Shown: piece after piece, positions 17,293-27,107 of the stretch
Numbering within the stretch: the stretch's first letter is position 1
Layout of the letters: every line of letters begins with the position of its first letter
Assembly (NCBI RefSeq): GCF_030407165.1
Contig: NZ_CP129111.1
Coordinates: 1,798,001 to 1,862,000, forward strand
From: Fontisubflavum oceani
GTDB lineage: Bacteria; Pseudomonadota; Alphaproteobacteria; Rhodobacterales; Rhodobacteraceae
DNA: 64,000 nt
Reading direction: 5' to 3'
Program-made: the position numbers and the translations under genes
The notes under the pieces: generated by a model
The model's database searches: none
Told to the model about the DNA's origin: nothing
Seen by the model: the letters and a program-made list of their open reading frames with translations, nothing else

Positions 17293-19119
17293 TTAGTCCT
17301 CGGGTGGATCGGGCGGGGTGTAACCCTCCGGGTCAGCCTGCCATTTGCGCCATTCGGTTTCGAATTGGATTTGGTCCATCTCGAAAACCGGCCAATGGGC
17401 TGGCCGATCTTCCGGCGAGACCGAGACGGAGCCGTCTGCGAAAAAATCCTGCCAGAATCGTCTCAATCGCGCCATGATGGTCTTATCTACCGAATTCACC
17501 GCAACACCTCGGAGATTAGCTAAAGAGAGAAATGGGCTTTCGGGTAGCTTCGCATCCCGGAGGTCTGCCCCGAGCATCTGCGCGCCAAGGGGGTCTGCCC
17601 TCATCATCTGAGCGTCCCTGAGGTTTGCGCCCTGCATCTGCGCGTCGATGAGGTTTGCGCCCTGCATCTGTGCGCCTCTGAGGTCTGCCCCCAGCATCTG
17701 CGCGTGCTCGAAGTTTGCCCCCATCATCTGCGCGTGCTCGAAGTTTGCCGCCATCATCTGCGCGTGCCCGAAGTCTGCCCCCACCATCTGCGCGTGCCCG
17801 AGGTCTGTCCCAATCATCTGTGCTAGCCAGAGGTCTGCCCCCATCATCTGTGCGCCCTCGAAGCGGGCGCCGTTCAAATGGAGGTGTTGCAGGTCATAAC
17901 CTTGCAGATTGGTGGCGCGGAGATCGAGTCGGTAACCCGGATAACTGCCATAAGTCCACTTTGCTGCGTTCTGGTCCGATGTGAAGCGGCCAAAGGCCTG
18001 GATCCATGATGTATGCGCCTCAGGGGTGTCGGTGTCCGGGTAAGGTGGGGTATTCGGATAGGCGGCATCGAAGACAAAAACCCCGTCCTTTTGCGGATCG
18101 GGCCACCCCGCCTCTCGCGCGCGCTGCGCCGGGGTGCGGCGGCCGAGCACTTCCAGTGTGGTCTGGATGTCGGTGCGGGGTTTGATGCGGGTTTTGAGGT
18201 CCTGAAGGGCCTGATTGAGGCCATCGTGCCAGGCCCCGCTCTCATCTTCGTATCCCTCCTTCCAGTCTGCCCATGCTGCGCGCGGGTTCTCTCCCTCTTC
18301 CGGCGGCATTTCCGGTATATGCAGTGGCTCGGCGCTATTCGCAGGGCTGTTTTCGCGGATATAGGCGCAGAGGATCTCCATAATCTGGACGTGGAAATCG
18401 AGGTTTTCGCGGGCGATGCGTTCCAGCGCGTAGATCGCGCCGATGCGGACTTCCATGTTGGGGACGGATCGTTCAAGTGACTCAAAGATGGGTTTCGTTG
18501 GGCCCCCTGTTTGCCGCCTCAAAACCGAGGCCATCGAGACTTGCGAGCCGAATGTGAAGGGGCTGTGAGAGGATTCTGGCAACTTGCGCGGTTCACCCGG
18601 GAACTGCTGAACTTCTTTCACAGTTTTTTCCGCACCCAGCCCCTCGACGGCGGCGTTGATCCGGTCGGTGATCAGGCCTTGTTCGGTCACATCCACGGTT
18701 TTCTGCGCCACGACGCTGCGCCAGATCACGAAGGGGGCGGAGAGTAGCGCGACGAGAAGCGCGCCGAGGCCGAGGGATTGCGTCGGTGTGGTGCTGGGGT
18801 CGGCAGAGCCACCCGCGATGACGGACCAGATCAAGAGGAAGGCGGCGATGACCGCGATGGCGAAAAGCGCCGTGAAGATCAGGCCGAGACCGAAGACCAG
18901 CGTTGTGACCGCGCGGGGCGCGCCCGGGATGCCGAGCCAGGATTTCAGCGCCTCGATCCGCTGCGCCAGGCGGCTTTCTCCGGTGCGGGGGAGGACGGCA
19001 TAGACAATGAAACAGAGGGCCAGGAACCCGGCGAGCGCCACCAGCGCCAATGTTGCCCGTTCGGAGGCGTGCAATGTGATCTCTAGATACTCGTCCAACA
19101 CATCTTTCCCGGTTGTCAT
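17293..19119 (-). CDS. Membrane-anchored pentapeptide-repeat protein
   Basis: A 608-residue protein with three predicted membrane helices near residues 20-43, 70-100 and 113-133, a cytoplasmic middle part containing IGAIYALERIARENLDFHVQ (a segment often seen in pentapeptide-repeat membrane proteins), and a right-handed beta-helix block near residues 420-530. The block is built of ten 10-residue units of the form AQMxGADLxx, two pentapeptides each. At DNA level these are 30-bp tandem repeats. Function is unknown; known pentapeptide proteins include gyrase protectors and scaffolds, but nothing here identifies the target. Confidence 0.9.
   Translation of the reverse strand: MTTGKDVLDEYLEITLHASERATLALVALAGFLALCFIVYAVLPRTGESRLAQRIEALKSWLGIPGAPRAVTTLVFGLGLIFTALFAIAVIAAFLLIWSVIAGGSADPSTTPTQSLGLGALLVALLSAPFVIWRSVVAQKTVDVTEQGLITDRINAAVEGLGAEKTVKEVQQFPGEPRKLPESSHSPFTFGSQVSMASVLRRQTGGPTKPIFESLERSVPNMEVRIGAIYALERIARENLDFHVQIMEILCAYIRENSPANSAEPLHIPEMPPEEGENPRAAWADWKEGYEDESGAWHDGLNQALQDLKTRIKPRTDIQTTLEVLGRRTPAQRAREAGWPDPQKDGVFVFDAAYPNTPPYPDTDTPEAHTSWIQAFGRFTSDQNAAKWTYGSYPGYRLDLRATNLQGYDLQHLHLNGARFEGAQMMGADLWLAQMIGTDLGHAQMVGADFGHAQMMAANFEHAQMMGANFEHAQMLGADLRGAQMQGANLIDAQMQGANLRDAQMMRADPLGAQMLGADLRDAKLPESPFLSLANLRGVAVNSVDKTIMARLRRFWQDFFADGSVSVSPEDRPAHWPVFEMDQIQFETEWRKWQADPEGYTPPDPPED
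17551..17850. repeat. Ten tandem 30-bp coding repeats
   Basis: The hexamer CATCTG recurs exactly every 30 bases, ending at 17580, 17610 and so on to 17850. The pair 17701-17730 and 17731-17760 differ at a single base, suggesting recent unit duplication. The array encodes the decapeptide repeats of the pentapeptide protein and should be prone to copy-number change. Confidence 0.9.
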
Positions 19120-19266
19120 TCATCCCCTGCGTCCCATATGCCGCAGAAGGCCCGTTTATGGGAACCGGAAAAGGGCGGGCGGGCCATTGCCTTCCCTTGG
19201 TCCGGCCCGTATCGTGCCGCCGATTTTGCGGGCTGGCCCCGCGTTGGACAACCAAGAGGACCTCTG

Positions 19267-19554
19267 ATGGACGGTGCATTCGCCCAATTCCTGCCCCTGA
19301 TCCTGATCTTCGTGATCATGTATTTCCTGCTGATCCGGCCGCAGCAGAAGAAAGTCAAAGAACACAAGGCGATGGTGGATGCGCTGCGCCGGGGCGATCA
19401 GGTGATCACGCAAGGCGGCCTCTATGCCAAGGTGACCAAGGTTAAGGATGACGCCGAGGTTGAGGTGGAGATTGCCGAGGGGGTCAAGGTGCGCGTGGCG
19501 CGGCCGACGATCGTCCAGGTTGTTTCGAAAACCGAGCCGGCCGACAACGCCTGA
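19267..19554 (+). CDS. yajC: Preprotein translocase subunit YajC
   Basis: A 95-residue protein with one N-terminal membrane helix (FLPLILIFVIMYFLLIRP), the invariant IRPQQKK turn, and the cytoplasmic domain LRRGDQVITQGGLYAKVTKV. YajC associates with SecDF and the Sec translocon. An open frame runs further upstream, but the ATG at 19267 with GAGGA six bases ahead matches the family start. It heads a yajC-secD-secF operon. Confidence 0.96.
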   Translation: MDGAFAQFLPLILIFVIMYFLLIRPQQKKVKEHKAMVDALRRGDQVITQGGLYAKVTKVKDDAEVEVEIAEGVKVRVARPTIVQVVSKTEPADNA

Positions 19555-19579
19555 TCCTTCGCGCTAGGAGCCATCCGAC

Positions 19580-21246
19580 ATGCTGAATATCCCCCTTTGG
19601 AACCGGGTTTTGATCTGGGGTGTGGTTGCGATTGGTCTGGCTCTGGCGATGCCGAACCTGTTTTACGACCGGGTGGAGCGGCATAATGATGCGGTGGCGT
19701 TGATCGAAGAGACCGGGGCCACGGATGATGCGTTGGAGGCGGATCGGGCGCTCTGGCCCGAGTTCCTGCCCGCTACATTGGTCAATCTGGGGTTGGATTT
19801 GCGCGGGGGGCGCATTTGCTGGCCGAAGTGCGGGTTGAGGATGTTTATGAGCAACGGATGGATGCGCTCTGGCCCGAGGTGCGCGATGCGCTGAGAGAGG
19901 TGCGTGCGGAGGTTGGCACGATCCGGCGGCAGGACGCGCCGATTGGCGAGTTGCAGGTGCAGATTTCGCAGCCCGAGGGCATGGCGGCGGCGGTCGCGGC
20001 AGTGCGCGAGATTGCGGCGCCGGTGGTGAGCCTGACCGGGATTGCGCAAAGCACGCTGGATGTGAGCGGTAGTAACGACATTCTGACGGTGACGCTGAGC
20101 GCGGCGGAGCAGCAGGCGACGCTGGACCGGACGATGCAGCAATCGGTGGAGATTGTGCGCCGCCGGGTTGATGAGGTTGGCACACGTGAGCCGACCATTC
20201 AGCGGCAGGGCGAGCGGCGGGTGTTGATCCAGGTGCCGGGGATCGGCTCAGCCGAGGAGTTGAAGGCGCTGATCGGGACGACGGCGCGGCTGACCTTCCA
20301 TCCGGTGGTGGGGCGGACGACGGACGGCGCGGAAGTGGCCGGGTCGCGGCAGGTGATTTATCCGTCGCTCGACGAAGAGGGCGTGTTCTACATTCTGGAG
20401 CAGACGCCGGTCGTCACTGGCGACGATCTGGTGGACAGTCAGCCCGCATTTGATGCGCAGACCGGGCAGCCGAGTGTCACCTTCCGGTTCAACCCGCATG
20501 GTGCCTCGCTGTTCGGTGTGTATACGGCGGCAAATGTTGGTGCGCCGTTTGCGATTGTGCTCGATGAAGAGGTGATTTCCGCGCCGGTGATCCGGCAGGC
20601 GATCACCGGTGGCTCGGGGCAGATCACCGGGAATTTCAGTGTGCAGGAATCGACCGATCTGGCGATTTTGCTCCGCGCCGGGGCGTTGCCCGCGGAGATG
20701 ACTTTCCTTGAGGAACGGACCATCGGGCCGGAACTGGGCGCCGACAGTATCGCGGCAGGGCAGGTGGCGGCGATGGTCGCTTTTGTGGCCGTTCTGGTCT
20801 TCATGATCCTCAGTTATGGGCTGTTTGGGATCTTCGCGAGTGTCGCGCTGATCCTGAATGTGGGGCTGATTTTCGGCGTCTTGAGCCTGATCGGGGCGAC
20901 GCTGACTTTGCCCGGGATCGCCGGGATCGTTTTGACCATCGGGATGGCGGTGGATGCCAATGTGCTGGTCTTTGAGCGTATCCGCGAGGAACTCAAAACC
21001 GCGAAGGGCCCGGCGCGCGCCATTGAGCTGGGCTATAGCCGGGCGCTAAGCGCGATTATCGACGCGAACCTAACGACGTTCATCATTGCGATCATTCTGT
21101 TCACCGTGGGCTCCGGTCCGGTGCGCGGCTTCTCCGTCACACTGGGGATCGGGATCATGACCTCGGTCTTTACTGCGATTTACGTCACCCGCTTGCTGAT
21201 TTTGACCTGGTTTGACCGCCGGCGTCCCAAGACAATCGAGGTCTAA
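19580..21246 (+). CDS. secD: Protein translocase subunit SecD (frame broken)
   Basis: About 555 residues when repaired. SecD is an RND-type membrane protein that, with SecF, uses the proton gradient to drive protein export. The first helix (NRVLIWGVVAIGLALAMPN), the LGLDLRGG motif, the periplasmic P1 domain, and the membrane domain with FEERTIGPELG-like LEERTIGPELGADSI and VDANVLVFERIREE are present. The frame breaks at the G6 run 19805-19810: one more G would give LRGGAHLLAEVRVED without interruption. SecD is needed for efficient growth, so a read error is likely. Confidence 0.95.
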
Positions 21247-21249
21247 GAG

Positions 21250-22221
21250 ATGCGCCTCCGCCTGGTTCCCCAAGAGACAAATTTCAACTTCTTCCGCTTC
21301 GCGCGGGTCACATTTGGTGCCTCAATCGTCGCGATGGTGCTGTCGATTGGCATCTGGCTTGCGATGGGGCTGAATTTCGGGATCGATTTCCTGGGCGGCA
21401 CGACGCTGCGTGTGGAGAGCACGCAGGAGGTGGTCGTGGGCGACTACCGCGCGGCGCTTGATCCATTGGGCCTTGGCGATGTCTCGATCACCGAAGTGTT
21501 CGACCCGACCTTTGAGGCGGGTCGCCATGTGGCGATGGTCCGCATTCAAGCGCAAGAAGGCCAGGAGAGTGTGACACCGGAGACGGTGAATGCGGTGCAG
21601 GACGCGCTTGTGGCGGCGATTGACCCGGAGATGACCTTCCCCTCGGTGGAAAGCGTCGGACCGAAGGTCTCGGGCGAGTTGATCACCACGGCGCTGCTTG
21701 CGGTCGGCATCTCGCTGGCGGCGATCTTGATCTATATCTGGCTCAGGTTCGAATGGCAGTTCTCGGTCGGCGCGGTGGCGGCCTTGATCCACGATGTGGT
21801 GCTGACCATCGGGGTGTTTTCGCTGCTGCAAATCCGGTTCGATTTGGCGACGATCGCGGCGCTTCTGACGATCATCGGCTATTCGATCAACGATACGGTG
21901 GTGATTTTCGACCGGCTGCGCGAGAACCTGCGGAAATACAAGAAAATGCCGCTGGTCGACGTGATGAACCTCAGCGCCAATGAGACGTTGAGCCGGACCT
22001 TGATGACCAGTGGCACGACGCTTCTGGCGCTTTTAGCGCTGCTGATCCTCGGTGGCGATGTGATTCGCGGCTTCGTCTTCGCGATTTTCTGGGGCGTGAT
22101 CGTGGGCACCTATTCCTCGATCTATGTGGCGAAGAATGTCGTCTTGATGATCGGGGTGAAACGCGATTGGTCGAAGCCGGATGGAAATGCCGGGACGCAG
22201 TTTTCCAACATAGATGCCTGA
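21250..22221 (+). CDS. secF: Protein translocase subunit SecF
   Basis: A 323-residue partner of SecD with six membrane helices. FGIDFLGGTTLRVES marks the N-terminal periplasmic entry, VGPKVSGELI the conserved loop, and YSINDTVVIFDRLRENLRK plus SRTLMTSGTTLLALLALLI the membrane core. The ATG is three bases after the secD stop. Its own stop lies inside the next gene (eight-base overlap), so the whole unit is translationally linked. Confidence 0.97.
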   Translation: MRLRLVPQETNFNFFRFARVTFGASIVAMVLSIGIWLAMGLNFGIDFLGGTTLRVESTQEVVVGDYRAALDPLGLGDVSITEVFDPTFEAGRHVAMVRIQAQEGQESVTPETVNAVQDALVAAIDPEMTFPSVESVGPKVSGELITTALLAVGISLAAILIYIWLRFEWQFSVGAVAALIHDVVLTIGVFSLLQIRFDLATIAALLTIIGYSINDTVVIFDRLRENLRKYKKMPLVDVMNLSANETLSRTLMTSGTTLLALLALLILGGDVIRGFVFAIFWGVIVGTYSSIYVAKNVVLMIGVKRDWSKPDGNAGTQFSNIDA

Positions 22222-22966
22222 GGCATTGAACGCCGCACTGGCCCTGGATGGGCTGGTGTGGGTTCTGGCGACGACGATCCTTGCGGGGGTGGTCTATGGC
22301 TTTGCGGGGTTCGGCTCGGCGCTGATTTTCATGCCTTTGGCAACGATCTGGCTGGAGCCCGCCTTTGCGATAGCGGCGTTTTCCCTCTCGGCAATCGTGT
22401 CGCTGTTCACCGTGGTGCCGCGCGCCTGGGGCGTGGCGGAGAAATCCGCGACCTTCACCTTGATCGGCGCGGCCTTTCTGGGCGCGCCGTTTGGGATCTA
22501 CCTGCTACGTGTCTTGGACGTTGATTGGGTGCGCATCGCGGTTGCGACGACGGTTTTGGTGACCTTGGCGGCGCTGATGGCGGGTTGGCGCTATGCCACG
22601 CGACCGGGGGTGGCCACCCGCATCGGGGTTGGCGCGGCCACGGGCGTTTTGGGCGGGCTGACCGGGCTGATGGGGCCGATTGTGATCCTGTTCAATCTGG
22701 GCGCGGGCAGCCGGGCCGAGGTGATGCGGGCCAATACGATGGTGTTTCTGACCACGATCAGCATCCTGGTCCTGCCGCAAATGGCGTTTCAGGGATTGTT
22801 GAGCCTGGAGGCACTTTGGCTGGGGGTGGTGATGATGCCGGCCTATGGGATCGGGACGCGGATCGGGCAGGCGCTATTCGACCCGGATCGCGAAGTTATG
22901 TATCGCAGGGTCGCATATGGTATTATCGGTTTGGCGGGTGTGATGGGGCTGCCGATCTGGCAGTGA
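22214..22966 (+). CDS. TauE/SafE family sulfite/anion exporter
   Basis: A 250-residue membrane protein with about eight helices and the two-fold repeat typical of the TauE/SafE (DUF81) family: GFAGFGSALIFMPL in the first half and TGVLGGLTGLMGPIVI in the second. Members export sulfite, sulfoacetate or similar organosulfur anions, but substrate cannot be inferred. Its start overlaps the end of secF by eight bases, placing it in the Sec operon, although there is no known functional tie. Confidence 0.92.
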   Translation: MPEALNAALALDGLVWVLATTILAGVVYGFAGFGSALIFMPLATIWLEPAFAIAAFSLSAIVSLFTVVPRAWGVAEKSATFTLIGAAFLGAPFGIYLLRVLDVDWVRIAVATTVLVTLAALMAGWRYATRPGVATRIGVGAATGVLGGLTGLMGPIVILFNLGAGSRAEVMRANTMVFLTTISILVLPQMAFQGLLSLEALWLGVVMMPAYGIGTRIGQALFDPDREVMYRRVAYGIIGLAGVMGLPIWQ

Positions 22967-22978
22967 GTGGAGAACGGC

Positions 22979-23344
22979 ATGCAGCTACATGAAGTGCAAT
23001 ATGACGACCGCAAGCCGATCGACGGCTATGGGCCGGGATTTTTCCGGGTCGGTGGCGAACGGATTGACGGAGGGGCGCTGTTGTTGCCCTCGGGGGTTGC
23101 GCCTTGGGCTGGGTATGAAGCGGCAGGGCCTCTGATTGCGGCGGCGGACGAGATAGATGTTTTGCTGATCGGGACGGGCGCAGAGATTGCGCATATCCCA
23201 GAGAATTTGCGGGCGGCACTAGAGGCTGCTGGCATTGGGGTGGAGGTGATGGCGTCACCCTCGGCCTGCCGGACCTACAATGTGCTTCTGGCCGAAGGGC
23301 GGCGGATTGGCGCGGCGCTTTTGCCGATTTCCGAGGCAAAATAG
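22979..23344 (+). CDS. Mth938-like domain protein
   Basis: A 121-residue soluble protein of the Mth938/NDUFAF3-like (DUF498) family. GYGPGFFRVGGERIDGG opens the domain, DVLLIGTGAEI is the central strand-turn and PSACRTYNVLLAEGRRI the conserved end. In alphaproteobacteria it typically follows secDF, and the mitochondrial homologue is a complex I assembly factor; the bacterial role is uncertain. ATG at 22979 is preferred over the in-frame GTG 12 bases upstream because it starts the conserved domain. Confidence 0.9.
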   Translation: MQLHEVQYDDRKPIDGYGPGFFRVGGERIDGGALLLPSGVAPWAGYEAAGPLIAAADEIDVLLIGTGAEIAHIPENLRAALEAAGIGVEVMASPSACRTYNVLLAEGRRIGAALLPISEAK

Positions 23345-23510
23345 GCGGCCATTATTGGTTCATTGCATCTTTGGGCAAATATCCATTGTTTATTCCTAAT
23401 TCACGTCTTTTGGGCGGCCTAATGTCGCCGTTTGGGTGAATCGGAATTGACAGTGGCTTTGAATGAACTCACCGATTGGGGACTTTCGGACAGATAAAGG
23501 GTTCAATACG

Positions 23511-23957
23511 ATGTTTCGTTCATTTCGGCAGGTTGTTTCAAAGGTGGTTGTCGTATCGATTGCCGTAATGCTCGCGGCGCCGGTAAGCGCGCAGAATTCG
23601 GCGCTGCAAGTCCCGGTGACATCGGAGTTCATCCCCGGCGAGATACAGTTTACCGGCGGGTTGGGGACCGTTTATCAGTATCGTTGGACGATGGTGGCCG
23701 TTGATGGCCAGTTGGCGCTTTGTGGTGCAGGTTATCTGCGGGATGGGCGGCTGCGCAGTTCGATCAATGATATGCTGGAGGGGGCTTCTCTTCTGGTCGG
23801 ATCGCAGGTTGTGCCGGTCGACGCGCGGTTTTTCACGCGCGCCCGTAGCGCGCGCCGACTGGATCAAGCGGTTGCGACTTGTCAGCCGACCGGCGTGTCC
23901 GCAAATACGCGTGAAACTATCTATTTTCAGCCGGATTCAGGTTCCTGGCGGAACTAG
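23511..23957 (+). CDS. Secreted hypothetical protein
   Basis: A 148-residue protein with a clear signal peptide (MFRSFRQVVSKVVVVSIAVM then LAAPVSAQ, cleavage likely after AQ). The mature part is beta-rich with two cysteines that could pair in the periplasm (ALCGAG and ATCQPT). I do not recognise the family. A start 16 codons upstream is also open but would bury the signal peptide. The end overlaps the convergent DUF1194 gene by 41 bases, which is unusual but both frames look real. A stretch of lower GC lies just before it. Confidence 0.75.
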   Translation: MFRSFRQVVSKVVVVSIAVMLAAPVSAQNSALQVPVTSEFIPGEIQFTGGLGTVYQYRWTMVAVDGQLALCGAGYLRDGRLRSSINDMLEGASLLVGSQVVPVDARFFTRARSARRLDQAVATCQPTGVSANTRETIYFQPDSGSWRN

Positions 23958-24663
23958 CGGGGGACGGTTCTGGCTCTAGCGATCCCAGGATCATCACCCG
24001 CAGCTCGCGTTCCAGCTTGCGGCGCATGACCTCTTCGAAATGGTCGTGGTTGAGCGCGTGTTCGACAAAGGCGCCCGGGCCGCGGATCACTTCGCTTTCA
24101 TAGTAAAGCTCGATCTCGCGACTGGCCCCGCCGATGGCCAGCCCGTTCACGGTGACCCCGTTCAGCGCGAAATGCTCATAGGCGGCTTCGGGCGGGAAGC
24201 CGTCATTGTTTTGTCCGTCGCCTGAGATGTCGAGCGTCTGGAACAGGCACGGCGGGGCCTCAGCGAAGCGTTCGGCGGCAAAGCCGATGGCATAGCCAAG
24301 CGCGGTGGGAAAGTCGGCATGTTGCCGTGTGGCCCGCGCGATCTGTTCGGTGACGTTAACGAGGTCCTCTTGGGTCCGGATCATCGTCCAGTTGACCAGC
24401 ATGTCCTGCTGAAACCGTCCGCTCCATTCATAGACGGCGAAGGCGACGGGGCCGGGGCCGTTTAGAAATCCGTTCTGCACTTCGGGAGACAGGAGCGCGG
24501 AGATCAGCCCGTTGATTTGCAAGGAATATTCCGCCTCATCGACGGAGGCCGAGACATCCATACCGAGGAGCAAGGCCAAGCGGCATTGCTCCTCGGCTTG
24601 GGCATGAAGTGGCAGAGGCGTGGCCAGCGAGAGGCCCAGGGCGATGAGGCCAGCGCGGATCAC
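23917..24663 (-). CDS. DUF1194 (von Willebrand A-like) secreted protein
   Basis: A 248-residue protein with signal peptide (GLIALGLSLATPLPLHAQA). The following LALLLGMDVSASVDEAEY holds a DxSxS metal-ion-dependent adhesion-site motif, and TLDISGDGQNNDG the second acidic loop, as in the DUF1194 family common in Rhodobacterales. Function is unknown; periplasmic protein binding is plausible. GTG start overlaps the stop of the upstream VOC gene (GTGA). Confidence 0.88.
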   Translation of the reverse strand: MIRAGLIALGLSLATPLPLHAQAEEQCRLALLLGMDVSASVDEAEYSLQINGLISALLSPEVQNGFLNGPGPVAFAVYEWSGRFQQDMLVNWTMIRTQEDLVNVTEQIARATRQHADFPTALGYAIGFAAERFAEAPPCLFQTLDISGDGQNNDGFPPEAAYEHFALNGVTVNGLAIGGASREIELYYESEVIRGPGAFVEHALNHDHFEEVMRRKLERELRVMILGSLEPEPSPASSARNLNPAENR

Positions 24664-25088
24664 CAGTGACCGGTGTTTTCCATCGAGGCCCAGGGTTCGG
24701 CCGGGGCCAGCCGCTCGCCAGATTGCAGAAGCTCAACGGAGATGTTGTCGGGCGAACGCACGAAGGCCATATGCCCGTCGCGTGGCGGGCGGTTGATGGT
24801 GACGCCGGCCTCCATCAGGTGCTGGCAGGTCTCGTAGATATTGTCGACCTCATAGGCCAGATGCCCGAAATGGCGGCTGTCGGAGGGCAGCCCCTCGTCG
24901 CCATCCCAGTTATAGGTCAGTTCGACCGGGCACTCGTCTTGTCCCGGAGGCGCCATGAAAACCAGGGTGAAGCGGCCGCCTTCGTTTTCCCAACGGCGGG
25001 TCTCATGCAGGCCGAGAAGTTGGAAGAAGGCCATCGTGGCCTCCAGATCCTTCACCCGGACCATGGTGTGAAGATATTTCAATCCCAT
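24660..25088 (-). CDS. VOC family protein, lactoylglutathione lyase-like
   Basis: A 142-residue glyoxalase I-type enzyme, which isomerises the methylglyoxal-glutathione hemithioacetal to S-lactoylglutathione. The four metal ligands are visible: His in LHTMVRVKD, Glu in PVELTYN, His in HFGHLAYEV and Glu in SVELLQ. NWDGDEG matches GloA. Length equals typical GloA. It is coupled to the DUF1194 gene by a four-base overlap. Assignment to GloA rather than a related VOC enzyme is likely but not certain. Confidence 0.9.
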   Translation of the reverse strand: MGLKYLHTMVRVKDLEATMAFFQLLGLHETRRWENEGGRFTLVFMAPPGQDECPVELTYNWDGDEGLPSDSRHFGHLAYEVDNIYETCQHLMEAGVTINRPPRDGHMAFVRSPDNISVELLQSGERLAPAEPWASMENTGHW

Positions 25089-25155
25089 TACAGCTACTCC
25101 CTATGCTCGTTTGGGGTAGCCTAACCCGGGTTGGACGCGCGCGCATCCTCTGTCT

Positions 25156-26016
25156 TCAGTAAATTTCCCGTGGGGTGGGCGCGACGGGGCGGATGTGCAG
25201 CGCGTCGCGCAAGATCAGCGTGACCGTCACGAAGCTCACATAGAGCAGCAGATACCAGGAGCCGAGCTTGCCGAGCGAGACCAGATCCAGCGCGCCTTGG
25301 CCCGCGTAAGACCAGGTTTGCGTGAAGGTGCCGACATTCTCGGCGATCCAGATGAAGATGGCCGACAGGAACGCCGCCAGCGGCAGCGGCATCCAGCGGG
25401 GTGCGCTGCCCGCATAGAACCAGACCCGCGTCCGCCAGAAGAGCAGCACCGTGGCCAGGAACAGCCCGGCGCGGATATCGGGCAGGAAATGATGCGTGAA
25501 GAAATTGCCATAGATCGCGGCGGCCAGCAGGAGGGTCAGCGCAAAGGGCGGGTAAGGCGCGAACTGCATATGAAAGATGCGGATGACGCGGGCCATGTAG
25601 CTGCCGACGCAGGCATACATGAAGCCCGAGAAAAGCGGCACGCCGCCGATCTCCATAACCCCGGTATCGGGGTAATCCCAAGACCCCATATGCAGCTTGA
25701 ATACTTCCATCACAGTGCCGGTCAGGTGGAAGAGCGCGATGACCTTGGCCTCGGCGATGCTTTCGAGCCGGAGCCAAAGGAACAGGATCTGGGTGGAAAG
25801 CGCGAACAGGAATAGCGCGTCATAGCGGCTGAGCGCCCAATCGGGCGACCAGAGGAAGCGCGTGGCGATGATTGCGATCAGAAACAGGATGCCGAAAAGC
25901 GCCGCCCAGCCCTGTTTCAGCACGAACATGATGAACTCGGCGAGATGCGGGTTGAGCCGCGCGCGGGCCCAATCGCCCATGCGGCGTTCCAGAAAAACGA
26001 CGCCCCGATCCGTCAT
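25156..26016 (-). CDS. DUF817 integral membrane protein
   Basis: A 286-residue protein with about seven predicted helices. HMGSWDYPDTGVMEIGGVPL and LFSGFMYACVGSYMARVIRI are the family's strongest conserved parts, and the tail LYVSFVTVTLILRDALHIRP also fits DUF817. Function is unknown. The gene is divergent from thyX with about 80 bases between starts, so their promoters share this gap. Confidence 0.9.
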   Translation of the reverse strand: MTDRGVVFLERRMGDWARARLNPHLAEFIMFVLKQGWAALFGILFLIAIIATRFLWSPDWALSRYDALFLFALSTQILFLWLRLESIAEAKVIALFHLTGTVMEVFKLHMGSWDYPDTGVMEIGGVPLFSGFMYACVGSYMARVIRIFHMQFAPYPPFALTLLLAAAIYGNFFTHHFLPDIRAGLFLATVLLFWRTRVWFYAGSAPRWMPLPLAAFLSAIFIWIAENVGTFTQTWSYAGQGALDLVSLGKLGSWYLLLYVSFVTVTLILRDALHIRPVAPTPREIY

Positions 26017-26099
26017 CCTGCCCCTTTATCTTGCGTGCCTGCCTCGCGCTGATGCAAGATGTTGTAGACCCCGAATCCCTAGAAGGAAAGAGCAGAGAC

Positions 26100-27014
26100 A
26101 TGCCGCTGAGCCCTGAGCAACTGGCCGAGATTGAAGAGAGCCGTCAGAATCCGCAACCCACCTTGCGCGCTGTCGCGCCGGGGATGGAGCAGCATCTCTA
26201 TAAAGCGCAGCCGGTTTTGGACCACGGCTTTGTGCGGGTCATCGACTATATGGGCGACGACGCGGCGATCGTGCAGGCGGCCCGGGTGAGCTATGGCGCG
26301 GGGACCAAAAAAGCCCGCGATGACAGTGGCTTGATCCGCTATCTGATGCGACACTGGCACTCGACCCCGTTTGAGATGTGCGAGATCAAACTGCATGTGA
26401 AACTGCCGGTTTTCGTGGCGCGGCAATGGATTAGGCACCGGACGGCGAATGTGAATGAATACTCGGCGCGCTATTCGATCCTCGACCGGGAGTTCTATAT
26501 CCCCGCGCCGGAACATCTGGCGGCGCAATCGGTGGTGAACAACCAGGGGCGCGGCGAGGTCTTGCAAGGCGAAGAGGCGGCGCGGGTTTTGGAGGTGCTG
26601 AAGGCCGACAGCGCGCGGGCCTATGACCATTACGAAGAGATGCTGAGCCAAGAGGGGCAGGCGGGGTTGGCCCGCGAATTGGCGCGGATGAACTTGCCTG
26701 CGAATGTCTATACGCAATGGTATTGGAAGGTGGATTTGCACAACCTGTTCCATTTCCTGCGGCTGCGCGCGGATGCCCATGCGCAATATGAAATCCGGGT
26801 CTATGCGGATGCGATTTGTGAGATGGTCAAGAATTGGGTCCCAGCGGCCTATGGCGCCTTTGAGGATTACCGCATGGGCGGGGTGCAGTTGAGTGGCAAG
26901 GGGGTTGATTGTCTTCGGCGGATGCTTTCAGGTGAAAAGGTCACGCAGGAGAACTCGGGGATGAGCAAAGGCGAGTGGCGGGAGTTTGAAGGGGTTTTTG
27001 CCGGTCCCGCTTGA
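26100..27014 (+). CDS. thyX: FAD-dependent thymidylate synthase
   Basis: A 304-residue ThyX, which methylates dUMP to dTMP using methylenetetrahydrofolate, NADPH and FAD. The ThyX signature RHR-x5-EYSARYS is present as RHRTANVNEYSARYS. MRHWHSTPFEMCEIKLHVK and the C-terminal NLFHFLRLRADAHAQYEIR are typical. An open frame continues 23 codons upstream, but AAGGAA precedes the ATG at 26100. No thyA is seen in the window. Confidence 0.97.
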   Translation: MPLSPEQLAEIEESRQNPQPTLRAVAPGMEQHLYKAQPVLDHGFVRVIDYMGDDAAIVQAARVSYGAGTKKARDDSGLIRYLMRHWHSTPFEMCEIKLHVKLPVFVARQWIRHRTANVNEYSARYSILDREFYIPAPEHLAAQSVVNNQGRGEVLQGEEAARVLEVLKADSARAYDHYEEMLSQEGQAGLARELARMNLPANVYTQWYWKVDLHNLFHFLRLRADAHAQYEIRVYADAICEMVKNWVPAAYGAFEDYRMGGVQLSGKGVDCLRRMLSGEKVTQENSGMSKGEWREFEGVFAGPA

Positions 27015-27107
27015 GTGGGGAAGAATCGGTCCAGTGGAGCGATTTGAGGCGAAAACGGGCGGATTTTGGACTCGCCCAAGATTCAACTCTATTCGCGGTG
27101 AGCGCTG

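Noticed and set aside
17551..17850. Regular 30-base repeats looking like a CRISPR array
   Set aside because: The units are directly adjacent with no spacers and encode the pentapeptide repeats of a long open gene on the minus strand.
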